From positions 1-41,587 of the forward strand of contig CANJIM010000021.1 of assembly GCA_947474495.1 (NCBI GenBank): 41,587 nucleotides of DNA, in the 5' to 3' direction. The notes beneath the pieces were generated by a model, which was given only the letters and a program-made list of their open reading frames with translations, ran no database searches and had not been told where the DNA came from. Numbering within the stretch: the stretch's first letter is position 1; the number at the start of each line of letters is the position of its first letter. This document shows, piece after piece, positions 1 through 7,743 of this stretch. The position numbers and the translations under genes were made by a program. This stretch comes from Rhodospirillaceae bacterium. Its GTDB lineage: Bacteria > Pseudomonadota > Alphaproteobacteria > SMXQ01.

Positions 1-807
1 ACGCGCAGCCCGGGCGTCGACAAGATCGGCTTCACCGGCTCGATCCCCTCGGCTGCCAAGATCATGGCCAACGCGGCCGAGACGATCAAAGGCATTACCT
101 TGGAGCTCGGCGGCAACGATCCGGCGATTTTGCTGGAGGATGCCGATCTTGGCCCTGAGGCGATGGAGCGCATGGCCGGCGCGGTTTACCGCATGACTGG
201 CCAAGTCTGCATGGCGATCAAGCGCGTCTATGTGCCCGAAGCCATTGCCGACAAGTTCGTTGAGGCGTTCACCGGCGTCGTCAATAAAATGGTGGTCGGC
301 GACGGTCTCGCCCCCGGCGTCGCCATGGGCCCGATGCACACGGCGCGCGCCTTCGAGCGCGCCAAGGAGCTGGTCGCGGAAACGGAAAAGTCCGGCGCCA
401 AGGTGCAGCGTCTCGGCACGATGCGTGACGAGGCCAAGGACGGCGGCTATTTCCTGCCGCCGATGATCGCCACCGGCGTGAAGGAGGATTCGCGCCTGAT
501 GCGCGAGGAGCAGTTCTGCCCGCTGCTGCCGATCGTCACCTACAAGACGCTCGACGACGCCATCGCCCGCGCCAACGACACGATCTACGGCCTCGGCGGC
601 TCGGTGTGGAGCAAGAACGTCGACGCCGCGCTCGATGTCGCGCGCCGCATCGAGGCGGGTTCGGTCTTCGTCAACACGCATGGCACGCAAAGCGTCAACC
701 GCCGCGCGCCCTACGGCGGCGTCAAGCAGAGCGGCATCGGCCGCCGCGCCGGCGTCGAGGGCGTGCGCGAATATATGCAGATCCAGACGCTGACGACCTT
801 CGAGTAG
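1..807 (+). CDS. Aldehyde dehydrogenase family protein, 5' end outside the window
   Basis: This is the C-terminal two-thirds of an NAD(P)-dependent aldehyde dehydrogenase, which oxidises an aldehyde to the acid. The frame is open from base 1, so the start is missing. Visible motifs in order are FTGS (cofactor-binding strand), ELGGNDP with the general-base Glu, and GQVCMA with the catalytic Cys. The C-terminal YGGVKQSGIGRR block is the usual family ending. The substrate cannot be told from the sequence. The gene is followed after 27 bases by the stop of an aldo/keto reductase on the other strand, so the two are convergent and probably not co-transcribed. The family call is firm, the specificity unknown. 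Confidence 0.93.
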   Translation, partial: TRSPGVDKIGFTGSIPSAAKIMANAAETIKGITLELGGNDPAILLEDADLGPEAMERMAGAVYRMTGQVCMAIKRVYVPEAIADKFVEAFTGVVNKMVVGDGLAPGVAMGPMHTARAFERAKELVAETEKSGAKVQRLGTMRDEAKDGGYFLPPMIATGVKEDSRLMREEQFCPLLPIVTYKTLDDAIARANDTIYGLGGSVWSKNVDAALDVARRIEAGSVFVNTHGTQSVNRRAPYGGVKQSGIGRRAGVEGVREYMQIQTLTTFE

Positions 808-834
808 CGCGCTTCGAATGATCGGGCGGCGGCC

Positions 835-1911
835 TTACAGAACCGTGGTGGGGCCGCCGCCCTGATACTTGCCTTGGCCGGCGCCGCCGCCGGCCGCGTC
901 GAGCCGCTCGCAGGCCGTCTTGTAAGTCGCGGCGTCGAGCGGTCCCTTGGCGGCATAGGCGATGTCGGCGGCCAGATGCGCCTCGTCGGTCGTCGCCACC
1001 AGGGCGACATCGACGTTCGGATTGCTCAGCACGAAGCGGATCATGAATTCGATGCGGGGCATGCCGTCCAGCAGCTCGTCGAGCTTGGCCTTTTCCCACA
1101 GCGATTTCACTTCGCCGTCGGCGGTGCCGATCGGGCGGGTGGCCCAGCCTTTGGCCGGCGCGCCGCGCCCGGTGACGCCGCGGCAGACCACGGCTTTGCC
1201 GGCCTTGGCGAGCGCGGCGATGGCGTCTTCGTTGGTGCGCTGCAGGGCGGAGTAGGGCACCTGCACGATGCTGAAGGCCTCGACGTCGATATATTGCGCG
1301 AGATGGGGCAGGCGCTGCGAGATGCCGAGCTGGCGCACCTTGCCGTCCTTTTGCAGCTTCAGCATGGCCTCGATGACGCCGCCGTCTTCCAGCTCCTGGC
1401 GCGTCGGATTGCCATGCACTTGGACAAGATCAAGATGGTCGGTCTGCAACCGGCGCAGGCTCTGCTCGACGCCGGCGATGACGTTCTCGCCGGTGAAGGT
1501 ATGGGACTCGCCCTTTTCCTCCGGCGCCACGCCGACGGCGCAGCCGCATTTCGAGGCGAGGTAGAAGTCGCCGCGCCGCTTGGCGAGGGCCTTGCCGATC
1601 AGCATCTCGCTGAGGCCGTAATCGATCGAGGTGTCGATGTAATTGATGCCGAGATCGACCACGCGGTTGATGAAGCGGATCGCTTCGGCCTCGCCGAGAT
1701 CGCGCGCGCGGCCCGCGCCAGCCAATTCCATGGACCCGTAGCCGAGCCGGCTCGCCGTGATGCCGGTCTTGCCCATCGCCCGCGCCCCGCCTGCCAACGC
1801 CATCCCGCTCATGCCGCACAACCCCATTTGTTTGAATCGATGGCCGTCTTTATCGCGGGACGCTGCAGGTCCGGCAAGGGCCTCGATATCGTCATATCTA
1901 AAAAAATTCAT
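835..1911 (-). CDS. Aldo/keto reductase
   Basis: A soluble (beta/alpha)8 NADPH-dependent oxidoreductase that reduces carbonyl compounds. The family tetrad is visible in order: Asp and Tyr in YIDTSIDYG, Lys in ASKCG, and His in DLVQVHG. The N-terminal core begins at GKTGITASRLGYGSMEL. The start is uncertain. ATG at 1911 gives about 358 residues with a leader of roughly 45 residues before the core. ATG at 1827 or 1776 would give a more usual N-terminus, and none has a convincing ribosome-binding site. A longer open frame reaches 2013 but would run across the modA promoter and operator. The gene is divergent from modA, so the two share the 1912-1978 region. No evidence ties it to molybdenum metabolism apart from position. 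Confidence 0.85.
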   Translation of the reverse strand: MNFFRYDDIEALAGPAASRDKDGHRFKQMGLCGMSGMALAGGARAMGKTGITASRLGYGSMELAGAGRARDLGEAEAIRFINRVVDLGINYIDTSIDYGLSEMLIGKALAKRRGDFYLASKCGCAVGVAPEEKGESHTFTGENVIAGVEQSLRRLQTDHLDLVQVHGNPTRQELEDGGVIEAMLKLQKDGKVRQLGISQRLPHLAQYIDVEAFSIVQVPYSALQRTNEDAIAALAKAGKAVVCRGVTGRGAPAKGWATRPIGTADGEVKSLWEKAKLDELLDGMPRIEFMIRFVLSNPNVDVALVATTDEAHLAADIAYAAKGPLDAATYKTACERLDAAGGGAGQGKYQGGGPTTVL

Positions 1912-1934
1912 AGCGCTTGGCGACCGACGGGAGC

Positions 1935-1958
1935 CGTTGTATCCTTGTGAATATAACG
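1935..1958 (+). promoter_or_regulatory. ModE-type molybdate operator upstream of modA
   Basis: Two 8-base arms, CGTTGTAT (1935-1942) and ATATAACG (1951-1958), are inverted repeats with one mismatch and an 8-base spacer. The known ModE box of Escherichia coli has the form CGCTATAT, 8 bases, ATATAACG, so the right arm and spacing match exactly. The site ends 20 bases before the modA start codon, a position fitting repression by molybdate-loaded ModE. A ModE-type regulator gene lies at the end of the same cluster. That it binds here is inferred. Confidence 0.75.
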
Positions 1959-1978
1959 CATCTGTTGAGAGACGATCT

Positions 1979-2770
1979 ATGCAACGCCGCAGGTTTTGCC
2001 GCTCGGCTGTCATCGCCGTTGTCGGCCTCTTTGCCGTTCAGCTGGCGCCGGTCCAGCCGGCTTTGGCGCAATCGGGCGAACTGCTGGTCTTCGCCGCGGC
2101 GAGCATGAAGACCGCCCTCGACGACATCGCCAGGCAGTGGCAGTCCGAAACCGGCAAGACCGTGAAGGTCTCCTATGCCGCTTCGTCGGCGCTCGCCAAG
2201 CAGATCGAGGCGGGCGCGCCTGCCGATCTATTCATCTCGGCCGACAGCGATTGGATGACGTATGTCGCGGGCAAGAACTTGATCAAGCCGGCGACCCGCG
2301 TCGATCTGCTCGGCAACCGCATCGTTCTCGTCGCCGCGAAAGACGACAAGACCGCGCTGAAGATCGCGCCGGGCTTCAATCTCGCCGGCGTGCTCGGCAA
2401 TGATCGTTTGGCGATGGCCAACGTCGAGTCGGTGCCGGCCGGCAAATATGGCAAGGCGGCGCTCGAGAAACTCGGCGTCTGGCCGTCGGTCGCGGCCAAG
2501 GTCGCCCAGGCCGACGACGTGCGTGCCGCGCTGCTGCTCGTGTCGCGCGGCGAAGCGCCGCTCGGCATCGTCTATGCCACCGACGCCGCCGCCGATCCGA
2601 CCGTGCGCATCGTCGATAGCTTCCCGCTGACCGCACATCCGGCGATCATCTATCCGGGCGCCGTGCTGGCCGAATCGAAGAACCCCAATGCCGAGGCCTT
2701 TCTCGCCTACCTGCGCTCGGCCAAGGCCAAGCCGCTGTTCGAGAAGCAGGGCTTCAGCGTTTTAGATTAA
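1979..2770 (+). CDS. modA: Molybdate ABC transporter, periplasmic binding protein ModA
   Basis: A 263-residue periplasmic receptor that captures molybdate (or tungstate) and delivers it to ModBC. Residues 1-31 are a signal peptide with Arg residues at the N-terminus, a hydrophobic core and an ALA cleavage site before QSGELLVFAAAS. That segment opens the mature protein and is the classic ModA start, with the oxyanion-binding Ser. The motif SSALAKQIEAGAPADLFISAD follows the family. ATG at 1979 was chosen over the longer upstream frame because the signal peptide begins there, GAGA lies just before it, and the ModE-type operator sits directly upstream. It is first of modABC, with 39 bases before modB. 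Confidence 0.96.
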   Translation: MQRRRFCRSAVIAVVGLFAVQLAPVQPALAQSGELLVFAAASMKTALDDIARQWQSETGKTVKVSYAASSALAKQIEAGAPADLFISADSDWMTYVAGKNLIKPATRVDLLGNRIVLVAAKDDKTALKIAPGFNLAGVLGNDRLAMANVESVPAGKYGKAALEKLGVWPSVAAKVAQADDVRAALLLVSRGEAPLGIVYATDAAADPTVRIVDSFPLTAHPAIIYPGAVLAESKNPNAEAFLAYLRSAKAKPLFEKQGFSVLD

Positions 2771-2809
2771 ATGGGTCTCGATTGGTCAGCTGTCGGTTAG
2801 ATTGGCGTC

Positions 2810-3505
2810 ATGATGCAGTGGTTGACGCCTGAAGAATGGCAGGTCGTGGGCTTGAGCCTGCGCGTCGCCCTATGGGCGACCGTGGGCAGCCTACCTGTCG
2901 GCCTGGCCGTCGCCTGGATCCTGGCACGCAAGCGCTTCTGGGGCCATGCGCTGCTCAACGGCATCGTGCATCTGCCGCTGATCATGCCGCCGGTCGTCAC
3001 CGGCTATCTGTTGCTCATCCTGTTCGGCCGGCGTGGCGTCCTCGGCGCGGCGCTGGCGGACATCGGCATCGTCTTCGCCTTCCGCTGGACCGGCGCGGCG
3101 CTGGCCTGCGCCGTCATGGGCTTTCCGCTCATGGTGCGCGCTATTCGGCTCTCGATCGAGGCGGTGGACCGCCGCCTGGAAGCCGCCGCCGGCACGCTCG
3201 GCGCCAGCCCGCTCATGGTGTTCCTCACCGTCACCCTGCCGCTGATTCTGCCCGGCGTCGTGGCCGGCGCGATCTTGGCGTTTGCCAAGGCGATGGGTGA
3301 GTTCGGCGCCACCATCACCTTCGTGTCGAACATTCCCGGCGAGACGCGCACCTTGCCGACGGCGATCTACACCTATCTCAACGTGCCGGGCGGCGATGCC
3401 GGCGCGATCCGTCTGACGTTGATCTCGATCGCGCTGTCGCTCGCCGCATTGCTCGTCTCCGAGTGGCTGGCGCGCCGCGCCGCGCGCAATATCGGAGGCG
3501 TGTGA
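2810..3505 (+). CDS. modB: Molybdate ABC transporter permease ModB
   Basis: A 231-residue inner-membrane permease forming the molybdate channel with ModC. Hydrophobic segments alternate with short loops through the whole chain. The EAA loop that contacts the ATPase is visible as EAAAGTLGASPLMVFLTVTLP followed by a conserved Pro-Gly-rich stretch, in the usual place about two-thirds along. MPPVVTGYLLL near the second membrane segment is typical of ModB. Two adjacent ATG codons (2810 and 2813) are possible starts. Its stop codon overlaps the modC start (TGATG), which implies translational coupling. Confidence 0.95.
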   Translation: MMQWLTPEEWQVVGLSLRVALWATVGSLPVGLAVAWILARKRFWGHALLNGIVHLPLIMPPVVTGYLLLILFGRRGVLGAALADIGIVFAFRWTGAALACAVMGFPLMVRAIRLSIEAVDRRLEAAAGTLGASPLMVFLTVTLPLILPGVVAGAILAFAKAMGEFGATITFVSNIPGETRTLPTAIYTYLNVPGGDAGAIRLTLISIALSLAALLVSEWLARRAARNIGGV

Positions 3506-4575
3506 TGCTCGACGTCGCCATAAATCATCATCAGGGCGATTTCCACCTGCAGGCGAGCTTCACGGCGGTCGCCGGTCTCACGGCGCTGTTCGGCCGCTCC
3601 GGCTCGGGCAAGACGACGCTGGTCAATGTCATCGCCGGCCTGGTCAAGCCGCAGCAGGGCCGCGTCACGGTGGACGGCCAAACGCTGATCGACACGGCGG
3701 CCCATCGCTTCGTGCCGCCGCACCGCCGCCGCGTCGGCTATGTCTTTCAGGAAGGCCGGCTGTTTCCGCATCTCACGGTGCGGCAGAACCTGCGCTACGG
3801 CCGCTGGTTCACGCCCGCGCCAGAACGACGCGCCAGATTCGACGACGTCGTGGCGCTGCTCGGCATCGGCGGCTTGCTCGATCGTCATCCGGCGTCGTTG
3901 TCGGGCGGCGAGAAGCAGCGCGTCGCCATCGGCCGCGCGCTGCTCGCCAGCCCGCGCATTCTGCTGATGGACGAGCCGCTCGCCGCGCTCGACGACGCCC
4001 GCAAGGCCGAAATCCTGCCCTACATCGAGCGGCTGCGCGACGAGGCCGGCATCCCCATCGTCTATGTCAGCCATGCGGTGGCCGAAGTCGTGCGCCTCGC
4101 CACCACGGTGGTGATGATGGAGGGCGGCAGGGTCGCCGCCGCCGGACCGGCCGCCGAGGTGATGGCGCGCTTGGACGGCCTGCCGCTGACGCGCGCCGAG
4201 GCGGGCGCCTTGTTGGACGCGCAAGTGCGCGAAGCGGACGACGGTTATGGCCTGAGTTTGATCGCCACGCCCGCCGGCGATTTGCGGGTGCCCAATGTGG
4301 GCCTGCAGGTGGGCGCGCGGCTGCGCGTGCAGATCCTGGCGCGCGACGTGATGATCGCGCGCACGCCGCCAGAAGGAGTCAGCGCCCTCAACATGCTGCA
4401 GGGCCGCATCGCCGAGATCGGCGAGCCCCTGGGCGCCAGCGTCGTCTTGCGATTGGACTGCTTCGGCCTGCCGGTGCTGGCGCAGATCACGCGCCGCTCG
4501 CTGGAGACGCTGAACCTGCAAGTCGGCGAAGCCGTCACCGCCGTCATCAAGAGCGTGACCTTCGCCGGACGCTAG
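3505..4575 (+). CDS. modC: Molybdate ABC transporter ATP-binding protein ModC
   Basis: A 356-residue cytoplasmic ATPase that powers molybdate import. Residues 30-38 are the Walker A motif GRSGSGKTT. LSGGEKQRVAIGRAL is the ABC signature, LLMDEPLAALD the Walker B, and YVSHAVAEVVRLA the switch-His region. The last 65 or so residues form a Mop/TOBE domain (ALNMLQGRIAEIGE... to TAVIKSVTFAGR), the oxyanion-binding module that lets ModC sense molybdate. The ATG overlaps the modB stop by one base. The stop codon lies inside a 15-base tandem duplication shared with the end of the convergent ModE-type gene. Confidence 0.96.
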   Translation: MLDVAINHHQGDFHLQASFTAVAGLTALFGRSGSGKTTLVNVIAGLVKPQQGRVTVDGQTLIDTAAHRFVPPHRRRVGYVFQEGRLFPHLTVRQNLRYGRWFTPAPERRARFDDVVALLGIGGLLDRHPASLSGGEKQRVAIGRALLASPRILLMDEPLAALDDARKAEILPYIERLRDEAGIPIVYVSHAVAEVVRLATTVVMMEGGRVAAAGPAAEVMARLDGLPLTRAEAGALLDAQVREADDGYGLSLIATPAGDLRVPNVGLQVGARLRVQILARDVMIARTPPEGVSALNMLQGRIAEIGEPLGASVVLRLDCFGLPVLAQITRRSLETLNLQVGEAVTAVIKSVTFAGR

Positions 4576-4591
4576 GGTGCCGGACGCTAGG
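4564..4591. repeat. 15-base tandem duplication holding both modC and modE-like stop codons
   Basis: GCCGGACGCTAGG occurs at 4564-4576 and again at 4579-4591, a period of 15 bases. The first copy contains the modC stop (TAG, 4573-4575) and the second contains the stop of the convergent regulator gene (CTA on the plus strand, 4587-4589). It looks like a small replication-slippage duplication at the junction of two convergent genes. Confidence 0.8.
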
Positions 4592-5027
4592 CGTTCGGCT
4601 TGCCGAGCGCCTTGTCCAACGCCTGCAGATCGTCGGCCACCGCCTCGGTCGCCTTGCGCTCCATGGCGCGGTACAGCGCCGCCAGCTTGCGGCCGAAGTC
4701 GGTGACTGCGGCGCCGCCGCCCTTGGCGCCACCGCGCAACGTTTCCGTCACCGGCTCGGCGAAGGCCTGGTTCATGCTGTCGACCAGCAGCCAGGCTTGT
4801 CTGTACGACATGCCCATGGCGCGGCCGGCGGCGCTGATCGAGCCGTTCTCCTCGATCAATTCGAGCAGGCGCACCTTGCCCGGCCCGATCGCCTCGGCAG
4901 AACCGTCCGGAGCGGCGCGGCCGAGATCGACTCGCAGCGTCAGCGCCGGCGTCTTGGCGGGCGTGATCTCCGGCGGGGTGGCGGCCTTGCGGGTGACGCG
5001 GCCGGCGCTGCGGGCGGTGCGGGACAT
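4587..5027 (-). CDS. modE: ModE-type winged-helix transcriptional regulator, DNA-binding domain only
   Basis: A 146-residue regulator matching the N-terminal DNA-binding domain of ModE (LysR-like winged helix). About 45 Ala/Pro/Thr-rich residues come first, then the helix-turn-helix GSISAAGRAMGMSYRQAW and the dimer helix LLVDSMNQAF. The wing follows with GGAKGGGAAVTDFGRKL, a run highly typical of ModE. Full-length ModE is about 260 residues and carries a C-terminal pair of Mop domains that bind molybdate. That part is absent, so molybdate sensing by this protein is not evident. ATG at 5027 was chosen because upstream sequence in the same frame looks non-coding and overlaps the next gene. It likely acts on the box before modA. 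Confidence 0.85.
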   Translation of the reverse strand: MSRTARSAGRVTRKAATPPEITPAKTPALTLRVDLGRAAPDGSAEAIGPGKVRLLELIEENGSISAAGRAMGMSYRQAWLLVDSMNQAFAEPVTETLRGGAKGGGAAVTDFGRKLAALYRAMERKATEAVADDLQALDKALGKPNA

Positions 5028-5174
5028 GGCCCCACTATAACCACAACGGAAACAATGGCCTAGAGGCGGGGCGTCAATCGCCTGTGGGAAACTCTTGCAG
5101 CCGAGGGGCGGCGGCCTAAAATGGCGGGTAACAAGCAGCTGCACCCAACCAGCGTTTTTCCGGAGGTTTGTCCC

Positions 5175-5693
5175 ATGACCGCGCCCAGCGATACCGCCGT
5201 GCTTCCGCCGACCACCGAACTGCGGAGCTACAAGAAATCCGACGTCGCCACGCCGGTCGAGAAGAAGCTCAGCTTCTACAAGCTCAAGGCGCAGATGCTG
5301 GAAGAGGGCCGCACCAACACGCGCCTCGGCCGCTGCGACAATATGTGGGCAGTGCTCAAGGTCTACGCCTCGGGCGGCGAGAACGGCCTGCACACCCATC
5401 CCAGCGAAGACCATACCTTCCTCGTGCTGCAGGGCCGCGCCCGCTACCACGATGAAGACGGCAACACCCAGGAAGTCGGCAAGTTCGAAGGCGTGATGAT
5501 CCCCGCCGGCGCCTACTACTGGTTCGAATCGATCGCCGAGGAAGAGCTGGTGCTGTTCCGCGTCGGCGCCGGCAGCCATCCGGGCGCCAACCCGTCGCAC
5601 CGCCTCAACATCCGCGGCGAAGACATGCCGGGCGACTCGCCCGAGAACAAGCAGGGCAATCTCGTCTTCAAGAAGGACAAGTTTTTCGGCTAG
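5175..5693 (+). CDS. Cupin domain-containing protein
   Basis: A 172-residue protein with a single cupin (small beta barrel) fold. The first cupin motif is visible in GGENGLHTHPSEDHTFLVLQG, with two His and a Glu/Asp that usually hold a metal ion. The second motif appears as GVMIPAGAYYWFES but lacks its usual His. Substrate and reaction are unknown; similar proteins are annotated only as cupins. GGAGG ten bases before ATG 5175 fixes the start, and a slightly longer upstream frame is rejected. A strong hairpin terminator follows the stop. The gene is divergent from the ModE-type regulator, with 147 bases between them. Confidence 0.85.
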   Translation: MTAPSDTAVLPPTTELRSYKKSDVATPVEKKLSFYKLKAQMLEEGRTNTRLGRCDNMWAVLKVYASGGENGLHTHPSEDHTFLVLQGRARYHDEDGNTQEVGKFEGVMIPAGAYYWFESIAEEELVLFRVGAGSHPGANPSHRLNIRGEDMPGDSPENKQGNLVFKKDKFFG

Positions 5694-5713
5694 ACGAGAC
5701 GCATCGCGAATCG

Positions 5714-5748
5714 AAAGGGCGGGACCATCGGTCCCGCCCTTTTCGTTT
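5714..5748. terminator. Strong hairpin terminator between two convergent cupin genes
   Basis: AAAGGGCGGGACC (5714-5726) pairs perfectly with GGTCCCGCCCTTT (5730-5742), giving a 13-bp stem with a three-base loop. A T-rich tract follows on the plus strand, and the A-rich left side supplies a T tract for the minus strand. It can therefore serve both convergent genes. Confidence 0.9.
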
Positions 5749-5758
5749 GTGCGGCGCG

Positions 5759-6316
5759 TTAGTCCTTCTCTGGACGTGGCGGTCGATCGGTCACTGTCTT
5801 CTTCGCCGGATTGAACGTATGGCGCCAGACGCTGTCCATGTCGTCGGAGACGACGCGGATCAGGATTGAGGGCTCGGCGGGATGCGCCGTTTCGTGGATG
5901 GCGCCGACGCCGAACAATTCGGCCTCGCCGGCCTTCACGCGATATTCGCGCGTCGCCGCCAGGTCGGCATAGCCCGGCTGCGAACCGTCGTCGCGCCGCT
6001 GGTAGTCGATCATGTCGGTGTGGCCGGTGAGGTTGCCATACACGATCCAGCAGGGGCCGTGGTCGTGCGGCTTGCTGACGCCCGCCGCATCATAGACATG
6101 CACGAACACATGCATGCCGGTGGACGGCTCATGATGCAGCGTGCGGCGGCCGGGGGCGGGGCCGAGAAAGGCGTGGATCAGCTTGGGGTGGCGCAGCAGC
6201 TGCAGCAGATGGCGGCGCACCGCGCTCTGGCCGTCCGGGCCGGCATCCGCCAATAAGCTGGCGCGGCAATCGTCGAAGAAGGTCTCTAGGCTGTAGCTAT
6301 GGGCCACGATGGACAT
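5759..6316 (-). CDS. Cysteine-dioxygenase-like cupin protein
   Basis: A 185-residue cupin whose core HVFVHVYDAAGVSKPHDHGPCWIVYGNLTGHTDMI places His residues as in thiol dioxygenases. A later His (VGAIHETAH) would complete a three-His iron site. Cysteine dioxygenases are about 200 residues, so the length fits. I infer a mononuclear-iron thiol dioxygenase or relative; the substrate is not determinable. ATG 6316 has GGAG seven bases before it and gives the usual N-terminus; ATG 6361 is an alternative adding 15 polar residues. It is divergent from a TusA-type sulfur carrier gene across about 60 bases, which makes a role in sulfur-compound metabolism more plausible. Confidence 0.7.
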   Translation of the reverse strand: MSIVAHSYSLETFFDDCRASLLADAGPDGQSAVRRHLLQLLRHPKLIHAFLGPAPGRRTLHHEPSTGMHVFVHVYDAAGVSKPHDHGPCWIVYGNLTGHTDMIDYQRRDDGSQPGYADLAATREYRVKAGEAELFGVGAIHETAHPAEPSILIRVVSDDMDSVWRHTFNPAKKTVTDRPPRPEKD

Positions 6317-6378
6317 AGCAGGCTCCGATTCGGAAGGGGCGTTCTCATTTGACGGCCCCATGATATATCCTGGCCGCC

Positions 6379-6684
6379 ATGACAGGCCAGAGCCCAGACC
6401 CTAGCGCGAAAGCCAGTTCCGGCGCCGGAACGCCAGCTGACACGCCTGCCGCCACGCCCGATCAGCGCCTCGATCTCAGCGGCTTGAAATGCCCGCTGCC
6501 GGTGCTGCGCGCCAACAAGGCGCTGCGCGGCCTGGCCACGGGCGCGGTGATCGAGGTGACGGCGGACGATCCCGCCAGCGCCAAGGATTTCCCGGTTTAT
6601 TGCGACACGGCGGGCCATAAATTGCTGGCGGCGGAGTCCGCGGAGAATGGCCGCTTCGTCTTTCGCATCCGCAAAGGCGGCTGA
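6379..6684 (+). CDS. TusA-family sulfurtransferase
   Basis: A 101-residue small sulfur carrier. The defining CPxP motif appears in LDLSGLKCPLPVLRANKAL; its Cys carries the persulfide passed on in thiolation or sulfur-oxidation reactions. The rest of the fold follows with GAVIEVTADDPASAKDFPVYC. The first 28 or so residues are a Ser/Ala/Thr/Pro-rich extension not found in the 80-residue Escherichia coli TusA and probably disordered. The family covers 2-thiouridine tRNA synthesis as well as general sulfur relay, and which applies here is not shown. The start is the first ATG after the divergent cupin gene's promoter region. Confidence 0.88.
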   Translation: MTGQSPDPSAKASSGAGTPADTPAATPDQRLDLSGLKCPLPVLRANKALRGLATGAVIEVTADDPASAKDFPVYCDTAGHKLLAAESAENGRFVFRIRKGG

Positions 6685-6810
6685 TCGCTCCGCCGCGAAA
6701 AAGGCCGCTCGGCGAACCACTGTCCGATTTCGTACAATAGGCGTGATCGACGCGCGCGCCGCCACGGGGCTGCTGCAACCAGCGGAGCGCAGAAGGATAG
6801 GGGCGGTATT

Positions 6811-7743
6811 ATGACCACGGCGCTCTTCACCCATCCGGCCTGTCTGGCGCATGACCCCGGCCCCGGCCATCCCGAATCGCCGGCGCGCTTGCAAGCGGTG
6901 CTCGCCGCGTTGGATGCGCCGGAATTCGCCGGCCTCGCGCGATACGAGGCGCCGCTCGCGACCGAAGACCAAATCCTCCGCGTCCATCCCGTTGACCTCA
7001 TCCATCATCTGCTCGGCGCCGTGCCGCAGGAAGGTTTCGCCAGGATCGACGGCGACACCATCCTGTCGCCCGGTTCGGCCGAGGCCGCTTTGCGCGCCGC
7101 CGGGGCGCTCTGCGCGGCGGTCGATGCGGTGATGGCGGGGGAGGTGCAAAACGCTTTCTGCGCCGTGCGCCCGCCCGGCCATCACGCCGAGCCCGAGACG
7201 GCGATGGGCTTCTGCCTGTTCAACAATGTCGCCATCGGCGCGCTGCACGCGCGGGCCGCGCACGGCCTCACGCGAATCGCCGTGGTCGACTTCGACGTGC
7301 ATCACGGCAACGGTACCCAAGCCGCCTTCGAGCAGGACCCCGATCTGTTCTTCGCCTCGTCCCACCAGTCGCCGCTCTATCCCGGCAGCGGCAGCATCGT
7401 CGAGCGTGGCGTCGGCAACATCTTCAATGCGCCGCTGCCGCCGGGATCGGGCAGCGCGGAATTCCGCACCGCCTGGCGCGAGCGCCTGCTGCCGGCGCTG
7501 CGCGACTTCAAACCGGAGTTCATTTTGATTTCCGCCGGATTCGACGCCCACGCCGACGACCCGCTGGCGAATCTAAACCTGACGGAAGACGACTATGCCT
7601 GGATCACGCGCGAGATTATGGCGATTGCCGAGGAGTGTTGTGCAGGTCGCGTCGTCTCAACGCTGGAAGGCGGCTATGATTTGGAGGCACTGGCGCGGAG
7701 CGTGAGGGCGCATATATCGCAATTAGGCATAGCTAATTTCTAA
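6811..7743 (+). CDS. Histone deacetylase / acetylpolyamine amidohydrolase family protein
   Basis: A 310-residue zinc amidohydrolase that removes acetyl groups from amines such as acetylpolyamines or acetyl-lysine. The active site is complete: paired His in RPPGHHAEPET (124-125), zinc ligands in VVDFDVHHGNGT (Asp 162, His 164), Asp in ISAGFDAHADDPL, and the transition-state Tyr in LEGGYDLE. In many alphaproteobacteria a gene of this family precedes xseB-ispA-dxs. Here the order is kept but a low-GC insert begins at its very end. The last dozen or so residues and the stop lie in AT-rich DNA and overlap the end of the inserted gene by 11 bases, so the C-terminus may have been altered by the insertion. 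Confidence 0.92.
   Translation: MTTALFTHPACLAHDPGPGHPESPARLQAVLAALDAPEFAGLARYEAPLATEDQILRVHPVDLIHHLLGAVPQEGFARIDGDTILSPGSAEAALRAAGALCAAVDAVMAGEVQNAFCAVRPPGHHAEPETAMGFCLFNNVAIGALHARAAHGLTRIAVVDFDVHHGNGTQAAFEQDPDLFFASSHQSPLYPGSGSIVERGVGNIFNAPLPPGSGSAEFRTAWRERLLPALRDFKPEFILISAGFDAHADDPLANLNLTEDDYAWITREIMAIAEECCAGRVVSTLEGGYDLEALARSVRAHISQLGIANF

Noticed and set aside
5028-5600. N-terminal extension of the ModE-type regulator to 5600
   Set aside because: It would run antisense through the cupin gene and gives no recognisable domain.
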